63,410 nucleotides of DNA from Furfurilactobacillus milii (GTDB lineage: Bacteria; Bacillota; Bacilli; Lactobacillales; Lactobacillaceae): contig NZ_WEZT01000005.1 in assembly GCF_009863985.1 (NCBI RefSeq), positions 389,485 through 452,894 of the forward strand, given 5' to 3'. Positions 19,757-29,818 of this stretch are shown here, one piece after another. Every line of letters starts with the position of its first letter. Positions within the stretch are counted from its first letter, which is position 1. Position numbers and translations under genes: made by a program. Under the pieces are notes generated by a model that saw only the letters and a program-made list of their open reading frames with translations, made no database searches and was not told the origin of the DNA.

Positions 19757-20476
19757 TTAGTTGCGGTTGCTACCGTAGCCAAAAATCTGCAGGATGTAAA
19801 TGAAAATGTTGATGAAGTCTAGGTACAACTGAAAGGCACCCTGAACGGCTAGGCCACTCAACGAAATCTGATTGCCGTATTGTTCATAAATTTTGCGCAT
19901 CCGTTGTGTATCCCAAGCCGTCAAAACAACAAAGACAGCCACGATAACAAAACTAAAGATGAAACTGATAAAGGATGAACGTAAGAAGATATTAATCAAA
20001 CTAACGATAAGAATCCCAATCAGTGCAAACATTGCTTGCGTACCAATCTTAGTCAAATCGCGGTGGGTCGTTGAGCCATAAAAAGCCATTCCACCAAAGA
20101 TAGCAGCTGAAGCAAAGAACGCAGAGAAGATTGTCGCGCTCGCATATTGAAGGAAAATGCTGGACAGCATCAACCCGTTGATTGCCGCAAATCCAAACAA
20201 CATTGTCAGCCCTGCTGCTGCACTCCGATTGGCCTTAAAACTAGTGCCAATTACGAGTCCAAATTCAGCCACCACTAGAACAATTGGGAACCAGCGGTTA
20301 GCAGCAATAAAACTAAAGTATTGCTGTTGGAAAACAACGCCGGCAAGCACGGCAACGATTGCGGAAATCAGCACTGCTCCACCCATGTAACCGAAGACTT
20401 TACTCATGAAGGCTGATAAACCAGAAGCCTGTGAGTTCACCTCTCGGCGAGGTTGTTGATATTCATTGTTATTCAC
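19757..20476 (-). CDS. Bax inhibitor-1/YccA family membrane protein
   Basis: A 239-residue integral membrane protein with seven hydrophobic segments and a charged N-terminus (NNNEYQQPRREVNS). The pattern FGYMGGAVLISA at segment 1 and the end YLDFINIFIYILQIFG fit the BI-1 family, linked to proton or calcium leak and to control of membrane proteases in bacteria. The start is GTG at 20476 with GAGGG upstream. It stands alone, with a terminator behind it. The 230-base gap to the divergent MFS gene holds only AT-rich promoter-like sequence. Confidence 0.9.
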   Translation of the reverse strand: MNNNEYQQPRREVNSQASGLSAFMSKVFGYMGGAVLISAIVAVLAGVVFQQQYFSFIAANRWFPIVLVVAEFGLVIGTSFKANRSAAAGLTMLFGFAAINGLMLSSIFLQYASATIFSAFFASAAIFGGMAFYGSTTHRDLTKIGTQAMFALIGILIVSLINIFLRSSFISFIFSFVIVAVFVVLTAWDTQRMRKIYEQYGNQISLSGLAVQGAFQLYLDFINIFIYILQIFGYGSNRN

Positions 20477-20709
20477 AAAAATCCCTCATTTCTTATTAAT
20501 TAACTAATTGTCGTTTGACAAATACTGACTAATTCATGTTCAAGATGTATTCTAACAGATTTACCCAAACACGCAAGCGTTTTACCTGTGCAATACGCAA
20601 CTTTAGAATTCCTTATAGATAACTGTCCATCCCCTCTAGTTTTTTGACCACAAGACGCTTAAAATTATGTCTACCTTGTTTTATAAACTATTTAGTGTAA
20701 GGAGCCATT

Positions 20710-21906
20710 ATGCCAGTCGAAAAACAACAGACTGTAAAACCCAGTCTGTTCTTAACACTTTTATTGGGTACGCTATCTGCGTTTGGCCCATTATCCCTAG
20801 ATATGTATCTGCCTGCACTACCCCAGCTGCAAGCTAGTTTTCACACCAGTTCAGCAGCTGTTCAAGCAAGTATTAGTGCCTGCCTCATTGGCATGGCCGT
20901 TGGTCAATTAATTATTGGCCCATGGAGTGACCGGGTTGGGCGACGGAAACCCTTATTGATTGGGCTGGTTGTCTTCACGCTCACGTCAGCGGCACTTATC
21001 TTTGTCCATAGTATCGTAGTCTTTCTAGTTCTTCGTGTTATTCAAGGCCTTGCTGGTGCGGCTGGTCAGGTGCTGTCGCGGGCAGTAGCCAGAGATCTTT
21101 TCTCCGGACACCGATTAACTACTTTCTACGCCACATTAATGTCCATCAACGGAATTTTCCCAGTTATCGCCCCAATTTTAGGAGCTGTTCTAGTAAGTTT
21201 CTTCCCGTGGGAATCAGTGTTTGTGACATTAACAATTGTTGGCATTTTACTCGTCATCGCCAGTGCCTTCGGTCTGCCAGAGACAGCCACTAGCATCGGC
21301 GGGCCTGTTGAAAAGCTCGATTTCAAGAGCGTCTTTTCAAACGGACGTTTTATGCTCAATGCAAGTCTGTTAGCACTTGTGTACGGTGCTTTGTTTACAT
21401 ACATTGCAGATTCTTCGTTTATCTTTCAGCAAGACTATCATCTAAGTACAACTGCTTTCAGTATTATCTATGCTATTAATGGTCTAGGAATCGCACTGGG
21501 AAGTAAAATTGTCGGCCGTGTTTCTGAATTCCTCAACGAGCATCAAATTGCCCAAGTCGGTTTCCTAGTCCCTCTAATCGGGTGTGTCATCCTAGTCATC
21601 AACGCATTAACAATCAACCAGCTCTGGCTGTTTGCAGTCGCTTTGTGGTTTGTCGTTTCGTCGGTCGGTTTCAATAGCACTATCACCACTGCTATTGCCA
21701 TGGAAAGCACAACTAAAAACATTGGCACAGCCTCAGCAATCTTAGGTACTCTGTCTCAATTAGTCGGTGGTGTAGCTTCGCCGCTTGTCGGTTTATTTGG
21801 CTCCAACACTGCCTACCCAATGATTATTCTTATCTCAATTTTTGAAGCATTGGGATTAATCTTGCTACACTTTAGTCGCTCAACAGCTAGCAACAAGGAT
21901 CTATAA
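20710..21906 (+). CDS. MFS drug-resistance transporter, Bcr/CflA type
   Basis: A 398-residue 12-segment major facilitator. Segment 1 carries FGPLSLDMYLPALPQL, the loop 2-3 motif is GPWSDRVGRRKPLL, and the antiporter segment 4-5 motif is RVIQGLAGAAGQVLSRAVARD. All are typical of the Bcr/CflA multidrug and sulfonamide efflux group. AAGGAG lies just upstream of the ATG. It is a single-gene plus-strand unit between two minus-strand operons and ends at a bidirectional terminator. The substrate is not predictable. Confidence 0.9.
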   Translation: MPVEKQQTVKPSLFLTLLLGTLSAFGPLSLDMYLPALPQLQASFHTSSAAVQASISACLIGMAVGQLIIGPWSDRVGRRKPLLIGLVVFTLTSAALIFVHSIVVFLVLRVIQGLAGAAGQVLSRAVARDLFSGHRLTTFYATLMSINGIFPVIAPILGAVLVSFFPWESVFVTLTIVGILLVIASAFGLPETATSIGGPVEKLDFKSVFSNGRFMLNASLLALVYGALFTYIADSSFIFQQDYHLSTTAFSIIYAINGLGIALGSKIVGRVSEFLNEHQIAQVGFLVPLIGCVILVINALTINQLWLFAVALWFVVSSVGFNSTITTAIAMESTTKNIGTASAILGTLSQLVGGVASPLVGLFGSNTAYPMIILISIFEALGLILLHFSRSTASNKDL

Positions 21907-21921
21907 AAAGACATGGACAAA

Positions 21922-21962
21922 CAAAAATACCGTTACGAATTTAACTTCGCGACGGTATTTTT
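21922..21962. terminator. Bidirectional terminator between MFS gene and murC
   Basis: The stem AAATACCGT..CGAA with TTCG..ACGGTATTT has T-runs on both strands, so it serves both convergent genes. Confidence 0.85.
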
Positions 21963-21989
21963 ATGTCTAAGAATCGTATTTAATCAACA

Positions 21990-23324
21990 TTAACCATTAT
22001 TCAAGCTCGTGTTACTCAGAAGCGTTTCATACTCACGTTCATACTTCTGAACGTCACCAGCCCCCATAAAGATGGCCACAGCGTCATGATAGTCCAGTAA
22101 AGGTGACATATTATTCAACGTCAGCACTTCACCACCCTTGGTAATTTTGGCTCCCAAATCAGCACTAGAGACATCCCCAGTCTTTTCACGGGCAGAACCA
22201 AAAATATTCGTTAGGTAAACTTTATCTGCCAAATTAAGGCTCTTGGCAAAATCATCCATCAACGCGATTGTCCGCGTAAACGTATGCGGCTGGAAGACAG
22301 CAATTAATTCCTTATCAGGATACTTTTGACGGGCAGCATCGATTGTTGCCTTGATTTCTGACGGATGATGAGCGTAATCATCGATGATTGTCATATCGGC
22401 AACTTTACGTTCTGAGAAACGCCGCTTGACACCCTGGAAAGAAAGCAATTCCTTACGTAAATCGTCCATGTCCACTTTTTCAAAATGAGCGACAGCGATA
22501 ACGGCCAAACTGTTCAGCACATTGTGTTCACCAAACAACTGAATTTCAAAGTTTCCGATAAATTCATCATGGATATAAACATCAAAGTTTGAACCCTTCG
22601 TAGTGCGTTTGACATTACGGGCCTGAATGTCATCTGTATCGTTAACCCCGTAGTAATAAACTGGGACTTTAGCCGTAAGCTTGCGCAATTCAGGATCATC
22701 GCCCCATGCGAAGATTGCCTTACCAACTTGGCCAGCAAATGTTTCAAAGGCACTGTAAACATCGTCGATGCCCTTGTAATAATCTGGGTGATCAAAGTCA
22801 ATATTCGTCATGATGGCATAATCTGGATGGTAAGCCAAGAAATGACGACGGTATTCATCAGCTTCAAAGACAAAGAAACGTGAGTTAGGCGTGCCTTTAC
22901 CTGTACCATCACCAATCAAATAACTGGTTGGTGCAATGCCACTCAAAACATGTGAAAGTAAACCAGTCGTGCTGGTCTTACCGTGTGCACCGGCAATCCC
23001 AATACTTGTGTAACCCCTCATCAATTGGCCTAAAAATTCGTGATAACGAACCACGGTCAATCCCAATTCTTTGGCACGAACAATTTCCGGATGAGTATCA
23101 GGGAAAGCATTCCCAGCGATAACGGTTAAACCGGCATGCAAATTGTCTGGATTAAATCCATAAATCTTAATGCCAGCCTGTTCCAAAGGTCGTTGTGTAA
23201 AGGTGTACTGCTCAATGTCAGAGCCTTCAACGCGGTCCCCACGATCATGTAAGATTAATGCCAACGAGGCCATTCCTGACCCTTTAATACCAACAAAGTA
23301 ATAAGTTGTGTCTGTGTTATCCAT
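21990..23324 (-). CDS. murC: UDP-N-acetylmuramate--L-alanine ligase
   Basis: Adds the first amino acid to the peptidoglycan stem peptide in the cytoplasm. It is 444 residues with the N-terminal UDP-binding fold ([18 protein letters not shown]), the Mur ligase ATP site [15 protein letters not shown], the central [17 protein letters not shown] and the C-terminal domain ([14 protein letters not shown]). AAGGAG precedes the start. The order sftA-murC matches the ytpS-murC order of Bacillus. Confidence 0.97.
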   Translation of the reverse strand: MDNTDTTYYFVGIKGSGMASLALILHDRGDRVEGSDIEQYTFTQRPLEQAGIKIYGFNPDNLHAGLTVIAGNAFPDTHPEIVRAKELGLTVVRYHEFLGQLMRGYTSIGIAGAHGKTSTTGLLSHVLSGIAPTSYLIGDGTGKGTPNSRFFVFEADEYRRHFLAYHPDYAIMTNIDFDHPDYYKGIDDVYSAFETFAGQVGKAIFAWGDDPELRKLTAKVPVYYYGVNDTDDIQARNVKRTTKGSNFDVYIHDEFIGNFEIQLFGEHNVLNSLAVIAVAHFEKVDMDDLRKELLSFQGVKRRFSERKVADMTIIDDYAHHPSEIKATIDAARQKYPDKELIAVFQPHTFTRTIALMDDFAKSLNLADKVYLTNIFGSAREKTGDVSSADLGAKITKGGEVLTLNNMSPLLDYHDAVAIFMGAGDVQKYEREYETLLSNTSLNNG

Positions 23325-23428
23325 GAATAATGGGCTCCTTAATATTACAAACTATCTATATTTTGTAATGAACAAATCTAATGTAACAACATTAATCGTT
23401 AACAATCAAGGTTCTTTACAGGTTTAAG

Positions 23429-25894
23429 CTAATCTTCATCACTCTTTTTTAACTTATCCGGTGTCAGGAAAACTTCTCGAAGTTTAGAACCTTGTTGAGC
23501 GGACACATAACTGTGACTTTCTAATTGGTCAACCAGGTTAGCTGCACGGTTGTAACCAATAGAAAAGACGCGTTGCAGTTTGGAAGTAGAGACAGTCTTC
23601 TCATTTGCAACGTAGCTTAGAACATCGGGCCATAAATCGTCTTGATCCTCAGCGGCAATTTCTGTTGCTAACAATTTTTTCGGTTCGAAGGCATAATGTG
23701 GCGCCATCTGCTCGCGGACAAAATCAGTTACGGTGTCAATTTCATCGTCAACAAAAGTTCCCTGTAATCGGATCGGTTGACTCTTGCCGTTACCGAGGTA
23801 CAGCATATCCCCTCGTCCCAGCAAACTTTCAGCACCAGCTGTATCTAAAATTGTTCGTGAATCAATTTGACTAGATACCATAAAGGCTACCCGTGTCGGA
23901 ATATTGTTTTTAATCGTTCCTGTAACAACGTCCACAGATGGCCGCTGAGTAGCGACCAATAAGTGTAAACCAGCAGCACGCGCCTTTTGAGTAATCCTGG
24001 CGATGTAGTCTTGCACCTCTGAGGCGGCAACCATCATCAGGTCAGCCAGTTCGTCAATGATAATCACGATATAGGGCATCTTCTGTTCAGGATGACCACT
24101 CGCCATGGCCTTCTCGTTAAACTGTTCAATGTTACGGGCACCACCAGCAGCAAGCTTCTGGTAACGTTCTTCCATTTCATTAACAGCCCACTTCAAAGCG
24201 GCAGCAGCTGCCTGTGGCTCGGAAACTACTGGTGATAATAAATGCGGAATACCGTTATACGGTGCCATTTCCACGGCCTTAGGATCAATTAAAATCAACT
24301 TAACTTCCTGTGGCGTTGCCTTGTACATGATTGACATAAGCAAACTGTTGATGAATACGGACTTACCAGAACCCGTTGCCCCAGCAATTAACCCATGTGG
24401 CATGCTGCGCAAATCAGTTACCTGAGGTTTACCGAATAAATCAACACCCAACGCAACTGTCAGCGGTGACAAACTGTTCTGGAACACGTCAGAACGCAAA
24501 ACCTCAGACAGCATAACTGGCCGAGATTTCAAGTCAGGAATTTCAATTCCCACCGTCGATTGACCGGGAATTGGCGCTTCAATTCGAATATCTTTAGCCG
24601 CCAGAGCCAGTTTAAGATCATCTTGTAAATTAGTGATCTTGTTTACCCGAACCCCAGGGCCAAGACTGACCTGAAATTGAGTAACAGTCGGTCCAACCGT
24701 GTAATCAACCACTTCCCCATCCACGTTAAAGGCGGACAAGGTACTGTTTAGCACATCAATTTGTTTCTCAATCCAAGCGTCCAACTTCGCTTCGTCACGC
24801 AGTACTGGCGGCTTAAGCAAGTCTAAACTTGGAAAATGATAGTTCATTAGGCCCTTATCACTTTCAGATGCGTACGTCCGACCAGAAAGCTGCGCAACCG
24901 TTTGCTCAACGGTCTGCGTACTATTCTTCGCTTGAGCACTTTCTGGAACAAATTGTTGATCCAAACCATCCGTCGTCCTATCAGAATCAGCATGATCATG
25001 ATTAAACAACGCCAAGTCTTTCTGACCATTTTGCTCTTCATTCAAAATATCAGCTAATCCATGACCAAGTGCTGTTTGCGAACGTGCAGCTGGTGAACTT
25101 GTTGCGACCGCATCACTTTCAGTTGCATGAGAAGTAACATTGACCATGCTCTGCGCTGAATGTTCCTCACTACTTGCGACGGATTCCTGCAGAGCGGCGG
25201 AGCTATCCGAATGTTGAATACTTTTCGTCTCATAACTATCATCTTGATGGCTAGTTTGTGTCGAACTTACCGCATTCGTTACCTGCACTGATGTTTCAGA
25301 AACGGCAGAATGAGCCGAAACGGCACTAGTTGACGACTGATCAGAATCCTGATGAGCAACTACCTCAGCGCTCGAAGCACTATTGCTTGGTTCACGTTTC
25401 GCCGATGTTGTCGCCGAATCTGAACTTGTTGCTACATCCTCTTTTTTATGTGACCAGTCATCTTTACCCCAACTACTGGTTGTCTTATCAGAGGTTGCGG
25501 AATATGCTGCGGATGCTGGCGCAAATGGTTTATTCAGTGCAGATACGTACTGCGTATCACGAGCAGCCGACTTAGGCTTGGGTTGCCAAGGACGTCGACG
25601 AGGACGAATTGTCTGCTCAAGAGCTCGTGCCTGCTGGGAAGCATACATGCTTGCAGTTGCACGATCTATTTGAACCTCATCATTACCGAAACGAACTGGC
25701 GCACTAGTTGGCGTCCTTTCTTGACTGCCATTGACAGGAGACGTCTCCTGTCGATTCTCAGACACGCGCTGACTACCGCCAACTTGACGTTCGGTACCAT
25801 TAGGTGCGTGTAGAACATGATGCCGATGCTGTTTTATTCTTGTTAATTCTTCTGGATGTTGCCGGAGAAACGCCGGACCATCGTAATGTTTCAT
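23429..25894 (-). CDS. sftA: Soluble DNA translocase, SftA type (FtsK/SpoIIIE family)
   Basis: Hexameric motor that clears chromosome DNA from the closing septum. The C-terminal 450 residues contain the alpha domain and the motor with Walker A GATGSGKSVFINSLLMS, LILIDPKAVEMAPYNG, Walker B VIIIDELADLMM and ATQRPSVDVVTGTIK. The gamma winged-helix domain (ISTSKLQRVFSIGYNRAA-like, seen as VSTSKLQRVFSIGY) closes the protein. No membrane segment is present: residues 1-360 are soluble, low-complexity and rich in Ser, Ala, Gln and acidic residues. That and the murC neighbour make it SftA/YtpS rather than membrane-bound FtsK. A TAGGTGA site lies before the ATG. Spacing to murC is 104 bases. Confidence 0.9.
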   Translation of the reverse strand: MKHYDGPAFLRQHPEELTRIKQHRHHVLHAPNGTERQVGGSQRVSENRQETSPVNGSQERTPTSAPVRFGNDEVQIDRATASMYASQQARALEQTIRPRRRPWQPKPKSAARDTQYVSALNKPFAPASAAYSATSDKTTSSWGKDDWSHKKEDVATSSDSATTSAKREPSNSASSAEVVAHQDSDQSSTSAVSAHSAVSETSVQVTNAVSSTQTSHQDDSYETKSIQHSDSSAALQESVASSEEHSAQSMVNVTSHATESDAVATSSPAARSQTALGHGLADILNEEQNGQKDLALFNHDHADSDRTTDGLDQQFVPESAQAKNSTQTVEQTVAQLSGRTYASESDKGLMNYHFPSLDLLKPPVLRDEAKLDAWIEKQIDVLNSTLSAFNVDGEVVDYTVGPTVTQFQVSLGPGVRVNKITNLQDDLKLALAAKDIRIEAPIPGQSTVGIEIPDLKSRPVMLSEVLRSDVFQNSLSPLTVALGVDLFGKPQVTDLRSMPHGLIAGATGSGKSVFINSLLMSIMYKATPQEVKLILIDPKAVEMAPYNGIPHLLSPVVSEPQAAAAALKWAVNEMEERYQKLAAGGARNIEQFNEKAMASGHPEQKMPYIVIIIDELADLMMVAASEVQDYIARITQKARAAGLHLLVATQRPSVDVVTGTIKNNIPTRVAFMVSSQIDSRTILDTAGAESLLGRGDMLYLGNGKSQPIRLQGTFVDDEIDTVTDFVREQMAPHYAFEPKKLLATEIAAEDQDDLWPDVLSYVANEKTVSTSKLQRVFSIGYNRAANLVDQLESHSYVSAQQGSKLREVFLTPDKLKKSDED

Positions 25895-26046
25895 TGAATC
25901 ACCTAAGTCAAATTATTGAGTATCGTTTTCAAACAGCCATCTCTGCAATCCACTAATTTCAAATTAAATCGGATTCTAAGTGAGCGTCATCACTATTCTT
26001 GTAACAACAGTCCACCAACCCAGCTTGAATAAAAATTTGAACTAGC

Positions 26047-26072
26047 AAAAGAGGAGGCCTCTGCCCCCTCGC
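26047..26072 (-). terminator. Terminator of ytpR
   Basis: The arms GAGGGGGC and GCCTCCTC pair with one G-U and are followed by TTTTGC on the minus strand, 63 bases after the ytpR stop. Confidence 0.6.
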
Positions 26073-26134
26073 ATCCTTATCATGCAATTCAGACTTCTAA
26101 AACATGAAAAAGGACTAACTAACAATTAAATGCA

Positions 26135-26776
26135 TTACACAAAAAGCTTATTGCCGCGTTCAAAGTCAAACGGATCACCGACTTTTGCAAAATCGTCTGG
26201 TAGAATCAGTGCCCCTTTTTTCTGAGGTGCATTCTGCAAATGAAGCTCACGACCACTAGTAATCATACCATTTGAGGAAACGCCCCGCAATTCGCCAGGC
26301 CAAATGATTTCACCGTTTGGCATCACTGCACCAACTTTGGCAACAACAACGTAAATGTGTTCCTGCATGTTTGGTGATCCGCTCACAATTTGCAGCGTTT
26401 CATCATTGTCAACACGCGTTTTTGTTACTAACAAGTGATCAGAATCAGGATGCTTCGTTGTTGATTCAACATAACCAACCACAAACTTTGGAGTGCGGTC
26501 AGCAACTAAAACTGTAGCGTCAAAGCCAGCTTGTTCAACTGCTGCCTTTAAGGCATTGATTTGATCATCTGACAATTCGATTGGTCCATTACCGGCGATA
26601 CTCTTGTCAATATGGCTAACACCAATAAAGTTAAAACCCAAGGTTGTATCGGTTTTAGGATCATAGATACGCGCAATGTTCTGACTGGTTTCCACAGACT
26701 GCTCCGCCACATTGGGAGCCAAAATGACCACCAGTACATCTGGGGATGCTTGCTGGTTCATACTTGCAATTAACAT
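26135..26776 (-). CDS. ytpR: YtpR-family tRNA-binding domain protein
   Basis: A 213-residue protein with a C-terminal EMAP/tRNA-binding OB fold (VVGYVESTTKHPDSDHLLVTKTRVDN and LQIVSGSPNM, ELRGVSSNGMITSGREL). This domain is shared with the N-terminus of the PheRS beta chain. The N-terminal 95 residues are the YtpR-specific domain. GGAGGAAG supports the ATG. The order ytpR-sftA-murC is conserved with Bacillus. The exact role is not established; binding of tRNA or another structured RNA is inferred from the fold. Confidence 0.9.
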   Translation of the reverse strand: MLIASMNQQASPDVLVVILAPNVAEQSVETSQNIARIYDPKTDTTLGFNFIGVSHIDKSIAGNGPIELSDDQINALKAAVEQAGFDATVLVADRTPKFVVGYVESTTKHPDSDHLLVTKTRVDNDETLQIVSGSPNMQEHIYVVVAKVGAVMPNGEIIWPGELRGVSSNGMITSGRELHLQNAPQKKGALILPDDFAKVGDPFDFERGNKLFV

Positions 26777-26918
26777 GTTCTTCCTCCGAATATAATGTCG
26801 TTATTAAAGTTTAGCCTCTTGCACTTACGTGGTCAATCGTTCAGACAACATTTTCCTGTTTTCCTAAAATGGTGTACACTATGAGCAATTCATTTTGACC
26901 ACAACTGGAGGGATTGCC

Positions 26919-27260
26919 TTGACAAACAATCAGCATTTTAGCCAATTAGCCATCTTAGCAGGACTGGGGATATCAGCCGGTCTTGCTCTTGGTGCGCTTA
27001 TCCAGGATCTACATCTAAAACGTCCGGATCGAATTTTAACGGAGGTTAAAACTTCCTTCCGTAAATCAGGCGCTCTTGATGGTGCTTGGATTGAACATCA
27101 TCCTGTACCCTTTAAACGTTTTGCTTCTCAAACGCTCGTCTATCGTGGCGGTGTCATCAAACATGAGGATGGTCAGCCTGTTGCTTATGAGTTTTTAGCC
27201 GATACAAAAACCGGCAAAGTAGTCGACGTTTGGAAGGTAACTTCACAACTCCAATCATAA
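26919..27260 (+). CDS. Small membrane-anchored PepSY-like protein
   Basis: A 113-residue protein that begins at TTG (26919), chosen because GGAGG lies seven bases upstream; a longer reading from an ATG would pass through that site. One hydrophobic segment (LAILAGLGISAGLALGALI) anchors or exports it. The rest has a PepSY-like pattern: a helix (ILTEVKTSFRKSG) and strands ending in YEFLADTKTGKVVDVWKV. PepSY-type domains often inhibit proteases or sit at the outer membrane face. The family call is moderate only. It is a single plus-strand gene with a strong hairpin behind it. Confidence 0.6.
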   Translation: MTNNQHFSQLAILAGLGISAGLALGALIQDLHLKRPDRILTEVKTSFRKSGALDGAWIEHHPVPFKRFASQTLVYRGGVIKHEDGQPVAYEFLADTKTGKVVDVWKVTSQLQS

Positions 27261-27305
27261 CCATGATCTTTGTTAGCATGAAAAATTATCTGCATAATAT
27301 AGTGA

Positions 27306-27343
27306 AGAAGCCACCGAGATTAATCACAATCTCGGTGGCTTCT
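27306..27343. terminator. Hairpin between convergent genes
   Basis: A perfect 16-bp stem (27306-27321 with 27328-27343) has a six-base loop. The T-run is weak on either side, but the position between convergent genes fits a shared terminator. Confidence 0.65.
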
Positions 27344-27400
27344 TCGCTATCGTGCTTCATCTACGAATACATCAATCTAACCTTACATACCATAGCAATT

Positions 27401-28384
27401 CTATTTTTTCTTACTGCTACCACTGCTTGATTGACTTGAAGATGGCTGATTATTGTCAGGATTATTATAGTTGTTCTTCGATTTTTGATTAGTCGTTCCG
27501 TTATTCATGCGTGGCTGTCGTTCTTGGAATTGTAGCAGGTTTTGTGACATTAATGACACAATCTGCTTGTTTTGTGGCAAATCAGAATGTTCCGCGTCAC
27601 TGCCCGTCACCGTGAGTTCTGTAAAATGTGCGACCTGATCTTGATAGACATATTTACCGGCGTACACACTATCAACGGGCACAATCCCGTCATTTGTGTA
27701 GTTTTCCGTACCAGCAACCAAATACACATTTAATGAGGCCGGCAATTTATTACGGTTATCGACCATGTCATCTAGCATAGCGACTCGTTTGCTCTGATCT
27801 TTTTCTTCGAGATTAAACGGTGAGCCCAGCATCATCAATTCGTGCATTTTAAACTTAGACTGGTTGAAATAGTTTTCTAGAAACAATGTGTATATCAGCC
27901 CACCGTTAGAATGGCCAAACCCAGAAAAGTTGTTAAAATTATACGTTTTTGCTAAATAGTTAAAAGCGATATTAAACCATTTGGCCTGCTTTTTGATATT
28001 TTCATAGCCGTCATGGTTATTTTCAAACGCCGCGACGAAAAACGGCGTGTTGTCACCGGCCCGAACTTGACCCGTGACTTGGAGGGTATCATTTTCCTTA
28101 ACCGTAATTTTAACAATGCTATGTTGAACTGGCGTTGACTTTTGACCACCCTGAACATTTTTGGCCACGCCCTGACCTGAATTAATCGTTTTAAATAAAT
28201 CATCAAAGCGGTTTTGTCCAGCCGACGATCCAGGAATAAAAATAACTGGCGACATTTGGGATTGTCGAATGGTTCGCGGCTTAGTGACTGAGCTCTTGAC
28301 CCACGGAATCGTGAAGCAAGTCACTACAATAACAAACACAAACAGACCGCCGACAAACAACCATCGTTTGATTTTATTGGTCAT
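27401..28384 (-). CDS. Membrane-anchored alpha/beta hydrolase, DUF915 type
   Basis: A 327-residue extracytoplasmic hydrolase. One N-terminal membrane segment (RWLFVGGLFVFVIVVTCFTI) is followed by the hydrolase fold: strand and oxyanion region PVIFIPGSSAG, nucleophile elbow GFGHSNGG, an acid near DGIVPVDS and a histidine near DAEHSDLP. The C-terminal 40 residues are Asn, Ser and Lys rich, like a cell-wall-facing tail. The start at 28384 overlaps the end of the upstream PTS EIIC gene by 11 bases, so the two are probably co-translated. The substrate is unknown; lipid or ester cleavage is inferred from the fold. Confidence 0.85.
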   Translation of the reverse strand: MTNKIKRWLFVGGLFVFVIVVTCFTIPWVKSSVTKPRTIRQSQMSPVIFIPGSSAGQNRFDDLFKTINSGQGVAKNVQGGQKSTPVQHSIVKITVKENDTLQVTGQVRAGDNTPFFVAAFENNHDGYENIKKQAKWFNIAFNYLAKTYNFNNFSGFGHSNGGLIYTLFLENYFNQSKFKMHELMMLGSPFNLEEKDQSKRVAMLDDMVDNRNKLPASLNVYLVAGTENYTNDGIVPVDSVYAGKYVYQDQVAHFTELTVTGSDAEHSDLPQNKQIVSLMSQNLLQFQERQPRMNNGTTNQKSKNNYNNPDNNQPSSSQSSSGSSKKK

Positions 28385-29726
28385 TTTGATCACGTCCCGT
28401 CTCTGTCTTATGATTCCGCTCACGCGTTATTAATAATGCCTGCAGGCGATTTCCGTTTTTAACAAACGGTATAAAGAAAATAATGTCCAAGAAAAAGAGA
28501 ATAATCGCCACAACTAATGTGGCAATATCACCACCCGTGCCTGCATATCCCTGAAGAATCCCTGGGGTCGTCCACGGAATTCGATAAACTGCTGGTGGAA
28601 TAATGCGCGATTTGATCAACACCGCCCCAACCAACATATTGAATACAGGAACAATCAGCATTGGTAGTAAGTAAATTGAATTAAAAATCATTGGTAAGCC
28701 AACCAACCCTATCCCCGACATATTAGATAACGTTGGTAGGAGTCCACGATAAGCGACTCGCCGTTCACGATGAACGATCCCGACTAGTAAAATCGCAATC
28801 ATCAGCGCCAACATGCCACCCACGCCACTAATATTACCGAACACATCATACAGCGTATGTAAGGTAATCGGGTATGGTGCACCAAACGATGTATGATGCG
28901 CTTGTGAAAATTGATAATTTGCACCGGAGTACGTCGTAAAACCAGTTAATCGCGGTTGCGCGATTGGACTAGCCAAGCCAAAAAACATTAACAGATTACT
29001 AATTACAGCGGATGCCAGAATAGCAAAAACATGCGTTGTCGCCTTGCCCAAAGTAAGGGTTGCAATCCCTTCATTGAGGATGCCAAGTGGCCCAGCCGCA
29101 GTAACCAAACTCAAACTAAAACCGATTCCCACAAACAAAATAATTACGATTGCCAACGGAAAAAACATGCGTTGAGAACGCGAAAAAAGTCGGTCATCCT
29201 CCGTTACAACTTGATGACTGGAGAAGTGATTGCTAAAAGGAATTCGGAATATTAGGCCGACAATGATACCAGTCACAAACGCCAAGAACAGACCGCGCAA
29301 GCCAAAATTATCAAATAAGAATAAGTTATCTGGACTTCGATAGTCATAATTTAAAATAATGTACGCTGCACCACTGGCGAGTCCAGTCGTCATTTTGTCC
29401 TTGTGAAAAAACTCTGCGTAGTAATAACCCACAAGATAGGCCGCGCAAATACTGACAACCACATTTAGCATGATAACTAAATCGCTCAGCGAGTAACCGG
29501 CCTCAATTAATGCACTACCAGCACGTTTGAATTGAAAAATTTGATAGTAAAAACCATCTGGCCGCAACCACGCCCCATCAATCCAACTCAATAAGACGTC
29601 CATTAAGACAAACGGAAACAAAATTGTTAACGAGTGACGAATAACAGACGTCATTGGTCGGTCTCGCAAAAATAAAGCTACTTCTGCGTTACGTATGTGA
29701 AAATCTTTTCCAAGTTGTTTCATCAT
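28374..29726 (-). CDS. Orphan PTS EIIC-like permease, cellobiose/lactose class
   Basis: A 450-residue membrane protein with about ten hydrophobic segments. The segments DVFGNISGVGGMLALMIAIL and IPWTTPGILQGYAGTGGD match the conserved signature regions of EIIC proteins in the lactose/cellobiose family, normally in the sugar-binding core. No EIIA or EIIB gene is nearby, so it may borrow these or have another function. The start at 29726 is supported by GAGG upstream; a longer reading would run into the interspersed repeat at 29819. It is paired with a DUF915 hydrolase downstream. Confidence 0.75.
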   Translation of the reverse strand: MMKQLGKDFHIRNAEVALFLRDRPMTSVIRHSLTILFPFVLMDVLLSWIDGAWLRPDGFYYQIFQFKRAGSALIEAGYSLSDLVIMLNVVVSICAAYLVGYYYAEFFHKDKMTTGLASGAAYIILNYDYRSPDNLFLFDNFGLRGLFLAFVTGIIVGLIFRIPFSNHFSSHQVVTEDDRLFSRSQRMFFPLAIVIILFVGIGFSLSLVTAAGPLGILNEGIATLTLGKATTHVFAILASAVISNLLMFFGLASPIAQPRLTGFTTYSGANYQFSQAHHTSFGAPYPITLHTLYDVFGNISGVGGMLALMIAILLVGIVHRERRVAYRGLLPTLSNMSGIGLVGLPMIFNSIYLLPMLIVPVFNMLVGAVLIKSRIIPPAVYRIPWTTPGILQGYAGTGGDIATLVVAIILFFLDIIFFIPFVKNGNRLQALLITRERNHKTETGRDQNDQ

Positions 29727-29818
29727 TACAGTCACGTCCTCATAATATGTCACGTTCTTTATACCGCTTGCTCTGTCGACGTGCAAGCGGAAACCGTTTT
29801 TCGTGATAATCAAAAACG

